From Polytrichum commune (Eukaryota; Streptophyta; Polytrichopsida; Polytrichales; Polytrichaceae), in NCBI GenBank assembly GCA_950295325.1, contig OX485809.1:3408001-3472000 (forward strand): 64,000 bases of DNA, read 5' to 3'. The position numbers were made by a program, and so were the translations under genes. Under the pieces are notes generated by a model. That model ran no database searches, was not told where the DNA came from, and saw only the letters and a list, made by a program, of their open reading frames with translations. Shown here one piece after another: positions 55,375-64,000 of this stretch. The stretch's first letter is position 1. Each line of letters starts with the position of its first letter.

Positions 55375-55860
55375 AAGCAAATAGTGTTGGTTCTTGCATG
55401 GTCTTTGATTATTGTAAATGAAAAGAAGCAACACAAATCCAATGTAGCCATCCAACTCAAAGGGGTTGAAATTTATCTTTGGTGGTTGCAGTTGATCGTG
55501 GAGGAATCATTGCACACGATGCCACACTCGGTGCCTCCAATATGGACACGTTCTTAGCATTCATTCAAACTAAGGTCATTCCTAGCCTCGATAGACAAAA
55601 GGTTAATCCTCATGGACAATGTCCCATTTCACAATCTCTTTTAATACAACAAGTTTGTGAAGATGTTGGACACATCTACTTCCGTCGCCATCATATAGTT
55701 CATTTCTCAATGTTGCATAATGGGTATTTGGGCACATCAAAAGCCATGTCTGATGGAATGATCTCCAAAATCATCAAACATTATTAGGTCACATTAACGA
55801 TGATGTAAGGTTGAGGCATCCATAGTTGACCATGTTCATTTAACTGCTCGCTAGGGTCGT
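55375..55860 (+). pseudogene. degenerate mariner/Tc1-type transposase
   Basis: Blocks of the catalytic domain appear in the right order but different frames. VVAVDRGGIIAHDATLGASN (about 55480-55535) matches the strand after the first Asp. ILMDNVPFH (about 55604-55632) carries the second catalytic Asp. PSYSSFLNVA followed by a stop and WVFGHIKSHV (about 55688-55760) is the equivalent of the DD(E/D) end motif, where the expected acidic residue has become a stop codon. Stops and at least two frameshifts make it non-functional. The N-terminal DNA-binding region is not seen; family F copy 2 sits just upstream. Confidence 0.75.
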
Positions 55861-57250
55861 GTAATGCCGACATGGATGAGATCTTTATTTAAAGGCAAAC
55901 ATAGTTTAAGTTTATGTGGTGGTAGCTTGTGATTGATTACCATGTTTAGAGTTTTGACAATTGGTGTAGCCAGAAAATAGCATCTAGATGAGCGGTTATG
56001 TGTTGACCTATAGATCGACTTTGTGTAAGCCTAAACTTTACCGCTTTGAAATTAGTAGTAATTTCCATATTCATTATTTTTTTGTTTTTAATGTTTTCAA
56101 AGCATTCTCCTTAGAATATGTTTCTCTTTGCAAGAATTTTTTTTTTGCTCTTACTCCTCCTAAACATATGCAAACTCTCTTATTTTATCGGTTATAGATG
56201 CCTCAACCTTACAAGCAATCACTGCATACATGGTTCAAGGTTGGATAAGAAAGATCAATCAAAATTTTGGTAGAGCTAGTGGTGGGGAGCGATTAGGAGA
56301 ACCAAATACATAATGTACCGTTTTTTATGTGAAACAAAGTTATAGAGTTCACGAGTTTGTTAAGTGAAGTTGTGAAGATGGATACCAAATCATAAAATTA
56401 TTCACAACATGTATTGAAATTGGTTGAAAGTTCAAGTTAAATCGGTTGTCTATATGAGCTTGCTTCATGATTCGTACATAATGAAATTGGTAGAACCTAT
56501 TGCTAAATTGGTTTGTAATATCATAAATATGAGTTTGCACTTTTGTGAATTCATCTTACCAAAGGAGTATGTGATATTGTGCCAATGAACAAAACATTAC
56601 TCAACAACATGGAAATATAACAATGAGTTGTTGGGAGTCCAATCTGAATATGAAGGGTTGTTTACACCATGGACCACGAAGTTGTCCCAAGGCCCTGTAA
56701 AATCTGTGATTGGTTGTTGAACTCAGCCTAGGAGCACTTTGGTTAACGCCGAGGACAGAATGTCAAAGTGACCATGTAGTTTGAGATCCCCAAAAGACAT
56801 ATTTTAGGGCCTACATTATCCACTGACATGGTCCAACATGTTTTGTGGCGGGAGAGGCAAAAGAGGTGCTTTTGTAGAAAGAAAAGGCAAGGGTTCCGTG
56901 GCAAAGAGATATTGTCATAATAAAATTTGAATGGTTTTTCTTTTTGGGGAAGAGAAAATGAAGACAAGAGAAGACAAAAGAATGATCAAACTTGATTTTT
57001 TTTTCTTTTCAAAATTGTTGTTTGTGGACATATATTAAAAAAATCGCCCCGTTCCCTTTTTGATGCATGGCCATTCCTCTTTGTCCACATCCAGTTTACA
57101 CCAGGTGAGGGCCCCAAAGGCTTTGTAAATTGATTTTTTAAGAAAGCTGCATCATGAAAAAAAGGCCATCTTCCATGGTCCGACCTCATGGTCCATGTTG
57201 TAAACTCTCCCTGAGTCTCCTGGTGCAATTTCTCAAGCATTTCACTATTA
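55861..57250. other. intergenic DNA, no supported gene
   Basis: Short frames only, on both strands, without domains. Confidence 0.45.
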
Positions 57251-57254
57251 TATT

Positions 57255-57528
57255 CTGAGGGCCCACGACATGAGAGCTTATATTGAGGGCCCACGTTACA
57301 AGAGCTGAACATTGAGGCACTGACTAATATTATTAAAAAAATGTTCTTGGTTCTTGGTTCTTTTTATTTCTGGTTGTAGTGGCGGCCCGGAAGTGTGGAT
57401 GGATGCAGTGCCCACACACATCCAAAGCGCTTGGATGAATGTTTGTGGATGAAGTAAACCCCCTGTGTTGTTTCTCCTGGAAGGGTGTTCCCCACTCGGC
57501 AGAAGCGCGAGCATCTTGGCGAGGAGCA
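57255..57528 (+). promoter_or_regulatory. putative promoter and leader of the adrenodoxin reductase gene
   Basis: A 27-bp direct repeat (TGAGGGCCCACG followed by A(C/T)...AGAGCT) occurs at about 57257 and 57284. GC content rises from about 57375. An in-frame upstream ATG at 57439 would extend the protein by 30 residues; the second ATG at 57529 gives a better targeting peptide. The transcription start is not determinable by eye. Confidence 0.4.
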
Positions 57529-60500
57529 ATGGGATGGAGGATTCGGCCATGGCGATGGGGCCAATCGGCCATCGCAGCTGCTGCGGGAGGAAAACGAAGT
57601 TTCAATAGAATTCCATGGACGGATGGCCTCCAGGTTTGCGTCGTCGGGAGCGGCCCGGCAGGTTTCTACACAGCTGAAAAGGTAAAATGGCCAAAATGTA
57701 AGAAAAAAGAAACCCACACGGACGATCTGATTCCTCGTGCTTGTTTGTGTTAGGGTTTCAATTCGAGCATGCAGTGGGATCCGGTTGTGGCCAGGAAATG
57801 TATTCTGTTATACATATGTATATATATACTTTTTCCGGATCAATTGAGCGGGATCAGATGAAGGCATTGGTGTTTCAGCTTGCTTTCTCGATGTTTGGCC
57901 GATGTTATTCATATCATGGTTAAATCACAATTGAGGTTCTTAGGTAGGTAGCTCAAAATGTAATTGTCTTGGGTTTTTGTGTTATCCAATTTGATCAGGC
58001 AGTGGGCACCCGATTGTGGTGGGGGATGACAATTTAGTTGTGGATTAGTATTTTCATGACTACTTACATCAATAAAAAGGGATCAGAACTAAGCATTGCT
58101 GTCTCGGCTTGCTTTCTTAAAAATTTCTGATGTTTTCCGTATCGTTGCCAAATTACAACTGAGGTTCTACGTAGCTGATATATGTCTTTGCGTTAGGTTT
58201 CCAGTATGGCCAAGCAGTGGGTTCCGATTATGTTCGGGCATTGCTGTTTAATAGTGTATCACAAATTTTCGGGGCACTTTGCATAAATTAAGCGGGACCA
58301 GATTTTGAAGATTTCTTGATTTATTCATATCTTAGCTACATTTCAATTGAAATTTCTACACAGCTGATAAGGTAGACTCCAGACGATGCTTTTTGTATTT
58401 GTATCAGGTTTCTAAATATGGCCAGCAGTTAGATCCGATTGTTGTTGGGAATGGCCATTCGGTACTGAATCTATATTTCAAGATAAATTTTCAAAAAGCT
58501 AAGAGGGATCAGACAGAGTAGTTGTGTTTCGGCTTGCTATCTTGATGCTTCCTGGTTTCCACATCTGGGCTAGATTATGCTTGAGGTGAAGCGAATGATG
58601 TTGTCATGAGTGAATTCATGCATGCATTTCTTGTTTTTCGCGAAGTTCTGACTGATTTTGTCCGTGATCGTGCTGCAGCTATTGAAACGCATGGAGAAAG
58701 GCCACATAGACATTCTGGAAAGATTGCCAACTCCATTTGGCTTGGTTCGCTCTGGAGTGTCTCCTGATCATCCTGAAACTAAGGTTTCAATCTACTCCCC
58801 TATTCGATCCTTGCTTTGGTCCAGGCTGTGCTGCTGCTGAATAGTAATGGAAGCTGAACATATCTTCCGAAAATGCTATTCTTGACTGGCAATTTGGAGG
58901 CATACTATGTGTGTTAACTATTCAACTATAAAATAATTCAGAAGTGTCTTCACAAAATGTATCGATTAAAAATGTCACACAATAAGCTTGTTTCTAGGAG
59001 GGCAATATCTCACTTTTCTCATCACAGGTTGTCATCAACCAATTTTCACGAGTGGCGATGAACAAGCGCTGTGCTTATTTTGGAAATGTTACCCTTGGAA
59101 CGGATGTGTCACTTGAGGAGCTCCGCAAGTTATACAATGTGGTTAGAATCTACTCAAGGCCATAGAGTTATGATCATGTCTATGCTGGTTTTTGTTTGGA
59201 GGTATTAGCGGCAAAGGGGGAAAATTGAATAAAAGGAGTTCAGTCCCTGACATATTATACACTTCGAAGTTGCAGTCCTCTCTGTAGTTTTTGGTAATAC
59301 TGGAGACACAAGTATGTTTCAAGTGTGGAGGCAGCTTTCAGTTAGTTGTAACTAATGGTTGGGTCAGATCCTCAATGCAGTTGTAGCTTTTTGTCTTCTG
59401 TAAGGTCACATTGGACTTTATACTGACCAACCATCCATTTTTGTTTTGAGTTCAATAGGTGGTTCTTGCATATGGGGCTGAGAGTGATCGAAAGCTCGGA
59501 ATTCCTGGAGAGGTTGGATGGTTCTTGGAACCAGTTATCTACCATTATTTTAGTTCTTGCTGTGGCAGTTCTTATGTGTTGATCAAGCTAGCTTCTAATG
59601 TCGGTCACTCACTGTATGTGGGACAGATCCTTAGGATATAGATAAGCGGATTAGCATTTTTGGGTGCACTGCTACAATATGTTTGCAGTCAACTTTGAAT
59701 CTGCTGGCTGGGATGTTTGTAGCAAGCCTTTGTGCAGAATTTTAGACTTGTGCAGTTTCCATGAATGTATTTTGCAGAGTGAATAATTCTTGCAAGGATT
59801 TTCTCCTTTTGATCCTTAGTCATACTCTTGAATTGAGTGTTGCAGTCCACTCTAGTCGTGGTTCCATCTGGGTAGAATTCCAATTACTGCTTTCTAAAGG
59901 AAGTACTGATTGTGAATTATGTTTGTCTAGCTTACCTTCCATTGATTTTTCATATGATCAATAAATGTCTATTGTAGTAAAATATGGACATTTGTCATGA
60001 TTGTAGGAGTTGACTGGTGTACATTCAGCAAGGGAGTTTGTGTGGTGGTATAATGGGCATCCCGATGGAGCCAACCTGCAGCCAGATCTGCAAAGTACAG
60101 ATACCGTGGCTATTATTGGACAAGTAAGCTGTAATGAATAGAATTTTCTCCACTGAAGCATGTTGTTTAGGTGAAGTGCATATGATTGACCCCAACAATG
60201 AACTGCAGATTGATAGCAAGAAGATTACAGGTAAGATAATTTTGAGGACTTACATGTTTCATGATAGGTTTGAAGACTTAGATGTTTGACCCCCTCTACC
60301 ACTTGATGATTTTGAGCATGTTGTGTGTCTTGAGAATCATGTATACAGATGGCTTGTGTCATACAGGATTGCAGCTATGTGATTGATCAGGATTAGTCTA
60401 CTTGGTTTGATCTGAAAGCTCAATGTTCAGCACATACACATGGACATGACATAGTTGATTGCAGGGAAATGTGGCTGTGGATGCTGCACGCATATTACTA

Positions 60501-63500
60501 CGCTCCCCAGAAGAACTAGCCACCACTGATATTGCAGAACATGCTCTTGCTGCATTACGGGAGAGTTGTGTGAGGTGCGTTCCTTTCAACAGCCTAGCGT
60601 CTTGCATATCTATTTGGCGACAAGACACTTGTGCTGGTTTTATACAATTTCTTCAGCGCTTGCCCTTTCCTGGCTTCCGGAACTTAAATCACTCTCGGCA
60701 TGATATGGCAAAGTCCTGGATGTTGTTTCATCTTGTTCCTTAAGATCCGAGTCACTCAATAATGTGTATGACAATTACACTTTTGAAGAGGTCCCTGGTT
60801 TTTCCTTGGGGTTGTTGATTGCTCAAATAGTGAATGCAGAGTTGACTTGGATGTAGGCGTGTCTATTTAGTGGGTCGCCGTGGACCTGCACAGGCTGCAT
60901 GCAATGCCAAAGAATTACGAGAACTTCTGGGTAAGTGAATTTCTATTTTATATTAGATACCAGTTGATATATTATCTGCTGAAAAAAGTTACACAAGGGT
61001 ATTAGTGAGTCTCTCAGTTGTTTCATATATTCTCTGTACCCTCCTTTCCTCTTAATTCACTAACTCTTCTGAATACTTGCCTTAAGAGATTGCTGCAAAC
61101 ATGGAGATTGCAGGTATTAAAGGGTTGACTGTGAAGGTGCATGACAGTGATCTTACAACTTCACCTGCAGACTTGGTGGGTCTTCATATCTATTCGCTTG
61201 ATTACATCCTATCAGGCAATGTCTTTGAAGGGTCTAAGAGTGACTAGGTGTTAACTGTCTTGTTCTTCGCTGTGCTCATATTCCTTGGCGATGGCAGTTC
61301 TTTACCAGACAGGTAAGTTGCATAAAGCAGTAGGATTATGGGAGTTGGTGACAGTTCTACCATGGCAATGCCCATCAGAATTGTTTGGTGAATCATTTTA
61401 GTAGTCACTGTGTCAACTTTGCAGGGGTCTATCTCACATGAGCATTCAACAACTCAGGCAGCTTGTTGTAGCGTCCTAGTATTTCTGTTTCTTGTTTAAT
61501 AAGTAGGTAGAGCAGAGCAGCTTGGCATGTAGTGGAGATAACAAAGTTGGGCTGCACGGTGCAGCCATTATGGAATTTTTCAGGACGAGATGAAGGCAAG
61601 CCGGAAAAGTAAGCGTGTGTATGAGCTTTTTGTAAAGGCTGCTGCACAGAATCCTTCTGCCAGTTTGAACACAGGAAGCCGAGAGCTGCCCTTTATGTTC
61701 TTTAGGAGCCCAACAGCATTGTTGCCATCTAAGGATGGTGTTCGGGTTGCAGGTGTTAAATTGGAGAAGACCATTTTGAAAGGTATGTTTTTGATGTACC
61801 CCAAAGAATACCGTGCATGCTGAAGATGATGGAAAGATGATGAGATAACATGAGAGTCCTTGTGTACTTCAAATTCTTAAAGAATGTGCTTATGCTAGTA
61901 GCTGATTGAAACATCACGTTATGCACAATGGCAGTGACTATTCTCACCATTCCTTGCTACCTCGACAAGAATTAATGGTTCGGTTTAAATGCGTTCTTAA
62001 GTTGTCCATGTTCTTTCTGTGCTAGCAATCTTTTCCTACCTGCTTCCCAACTATTTTGTGGCTTTGAGACCATCATTAGTGGACTGGAATCTTGTGTCCA
62101 ACACCAAGTGGACCATCTATTCCTAGCCCTTTGGATGCTTTCAAATTCAAATAATCTCAGAATTTTCAGGTAATTAACGTAGGCATTCTAATGAAATGAG
62201 GATATTAGTAAAATAGCAATGTATGTTTTGTGATCCAGGGGAAAGGGGAAAAGATCAACGAGCAGTTGGTACCGGACAGTTTGAAGATCTCCCATGCGGG
62301 TACTCAATGTCCCTTTCACCTGATAAGGATGAAGTTTTACTGTCAACCTATGCACACAAGTATTGTATGCATACTTAATTAGTTGTGAATAGATAAATAA
62401 TGTCCAATCTTTGTTTCCATTTTTGACAAGGGATGAGAATTTGTCAGAATGTTGGTGAACATTAGTGTAGATATGAACCTCTGAAACTAGGTGTTCTTGT
62501 TTTGTCAGGCTGGTTTTGAAGAGCATTGGATACAAGTCATTACCAGTCCCTGGGCTGATTTTTGATCACAAACAAGGTAGCTCATGCCTGACATGTGTGC
62601 GTCTGTTATTGAGGTCTTGATATCTATGCAATGGAGTAGTTTCTAAAGTTGAAGTGGTATATTCTTATTCCTCATCGCATCCAGTCTTTCCTTACGTGGA
62701 CAACTTCTTTTGTGGAACTGACTACTGTAGGACTTTTTGTAGGCGTAGTTCCCAACATAGAAGGTCGGGTGCTGAGCAGCACAGAGCAAGGATCATCACA
62801 CACTGAGGCAGGACTCTATGTTGTTGGTTGGCTCAGGAGGGGTCCCTCAGGGGTCATAGGCACTAACTTGATTGATGCAGAAGAAACGGTAAGAATAGTC
62901 CTTCAAGGTGAATTTTACACACAACCACTGTTTCAGTTGTTGATGATTGTAGTTGACCTCCCTTTGATTATTTTTGAGGGATAAGGAGGGATAAGGTACA
63001 TTAATACAACCACAACCACGACTACTCTACCTTGCCCAACTACAAAACAAGGTGCAGTTGGGAGTAGTTGCAATGTTTTTAGGTTTCTTTGGTTCTATTT
63101 TGTTTGTAGTTACTATGTGGCTCAGGGAGAGAATTATCAATGCCAAACCATGGGAATGGGTTTGTAGGAGGCAATTACTCATATACAAACTTTCCACTAG
63201 AACCCATAAATTGTTTGTCTCCACTCTACGGACTGCAATAATAAGAGGACAGTCATTGAGGTCAAATCCCACTCTTTAACTACAGTGTGTGTAAAGAATT
63301 TTTTTTGCAGTTGTGGTTGAAAGTGGGCCAAACCACAACCACGATCACACCACTCAAGTAGTTGTTTGTAAATGGCCCATCAGCATGCATCTCAGATACT
63401 ATTTTGTACTTGATATTGGAAACGGGCCATTGACCTTACCTTCCAGATTCTTTTATTGTTTGGAAGTGGCCAATAAGGGTAGGATTACATTAGGTCTGAG

Positions 63501-64000
63501 TCCAAGAAACTTGGGGTCCAAAACACCCTTAATGGACCTTACTTGCGGACCTTAATGGGTCAATATTGAAGATAATTTTCTCAAACTAGGAGTATTTTCT
63601 TGAGTGGGAACTCCCAAAATCTGACAAGAAAGTGTTGCCAGATTAACAACACTCCATTTTTTTTGTACCTTGGACCTGAACCCTAAGGTAAACTCCTTGG
63701 GTCCAAAATTTTGCTCTCAACCAATAGGTCGTTTGATTTTCGAGTTTCTTTGTTCTTGGACCCTAGTGAAAAGCTATCCTAAGTTGTTTGGTTTCAATGA
63801 GCAGGTTGAAACCATATTGGCAGATGAAATAAGTGGAGTTCTGACCAATCAACCTGCATTAGGCCGCTCAGGAGGGGAAGGTCTTCAGGCTTTGCTGAAA
63901 GGGAGAGGCGTCCCTATTGTGACTTTTGAAGATTGGCTGAAGATTGATGCAAGTGAAGTAGACTTGGGGAAGCAAAAGGGTAAGCCTCGACAGAAAATCA
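57529..64000 (+). CDS. mitochondrial NADPH:adrenodoxin (ferredoxin) oxidoreductase, 3' end cut off
   Basis: FAD enzyme passing electrons from NADPH to mitochondrial ferredoxin, needed for Fe-S cluster and biotin synthesis. Exons: 57529-57681, 58679-58783, 59028-59141, 59459-59512, 60007-60123, 60465-60574, 60857-60930, 61114-61175, 61584-61782, 62239-62299, 62509-62576, 62743-62888, 63805 to the edge; all GT..AG, all phases match, 486 codons visible. Residues 1-33 form an Arg/Ala-rich, acid-poor targeting peptide. [13 protein letters not shown] (38-50) binds FAD; GQGNVAVD (180-187) and LVGRRGPAQ (about 222-230) bind [19 protein letters not shown] (about 401) is the conserved C-terminal motif. 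The last exon reads on through a GT at 63980 into GKPRQK, which matches the family's C-terminus, so about 10-20 residues are missing. A start at 57439 is possible. Confidence 0.93.
57660..58600 (+). repeat. four-unit tandem repeat filling intron 1, including the exon end
   Basis: GCAGTGGG(A/C/T) or GCAGTTAGA starts at 57771, 57999, 58214 and 58425 mark four diverged units of about 210-230 bp. Each has a (T/C)CCGATTGT(G/T) or CCGGTTGTGG block, GGGATCAGA, TTTCGGCTTGCTTTCT, a GATGTT...ATATC stretch and AA(T/C)TGAGGTTCT. The start of the array overlaps the real exon end and 5' splice site (TTTCTACACAGCTGAAAAGG at 57663), and a close copy of it (TTTCTACACAGCTGATAAGG) lies deep in the intron at 58353. 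Confidence 0.8.

Noticed and set aside
61087-61113. Alternative acceptor adding [10 protein letters not shown] before exon 8 of the reductase
   Set aside because: The later AG at 61113 gives ELLGIKGL in the right phase, which fits the family without an insertion.

Overview
The window is nuclear DNA of a land plant. Three split genes with canonical GT/AG introns, all on the + strand, sit in long AT-rich, transposon-littered intergenic DNA. The type of endoglucanase (GH9 with a C-terminal CBM49), the mitochondrial adrenodoxin-reductase homologue and the plant-type bromodomain protein all point to a streptophyte. Moderate introns (about 70 bp to 1.6 kb) and many degenerate DNA transposons would suit a non-seed plant, but the species cannot be fixed from the sequence.

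Layout. 1-10.8 kb: no gene; a dense mosaic of inverted-repeat elements (1.4, 4.1-5.7, 7.5 kb), a dead Tc1-type transposase on the minus strand (8.0-8.5 kb) and duplicated repeats. 11-19.1 kb: a nine-exon secreted GH9/CBM49 endo-beta-1,4-glucanase of about 639 aa, preceded by a repetitive leader and holding tandem repeats, a foldback element and a 5S-rRNA-like sequence in its introns. 19.1-41.4 kb: intergenic DNA with a broken galectin-like fragment (20.1 kb), two terminal-inverted-repeat elements with TTA target duplications (26.4 and 34.2 kb), a dispersed repeat containing GTCCAACATTGG, and a CATG-rich repeat cluster (40.7-41.4 kb). 41.4-48.3 kb: an eight-exon chromatin gene with a bromodomain, a coiled coil and a C-terminal motif resembling the PEHE domain of MSL1/KANSL1. 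48.3-57.2 kb: intergenic, with more elements and a dead mariner transposase (55.4 kb). 57.5 kb to the right edge: a 13-exon mitochondrial NADPH:adrenodoxin(ferredoxin) oxidoreductase; only its last residues lie beyond the window.

The three genes do not form a pathway: one remodels cell-wall glucan, one probably reads or guides histone acetylation, one feeds electrons to mitochondrial ferredoxin for Fe-S cluster, biotin and haem-related chemistry. The strongest recurring theme is local tandem duplication inside the introns and leaders of these genes, in one case apparently copying the exon end with its 5' splice site. I found no CRISPR array, tRNA gene, intact rRNA gene or intact transposase.
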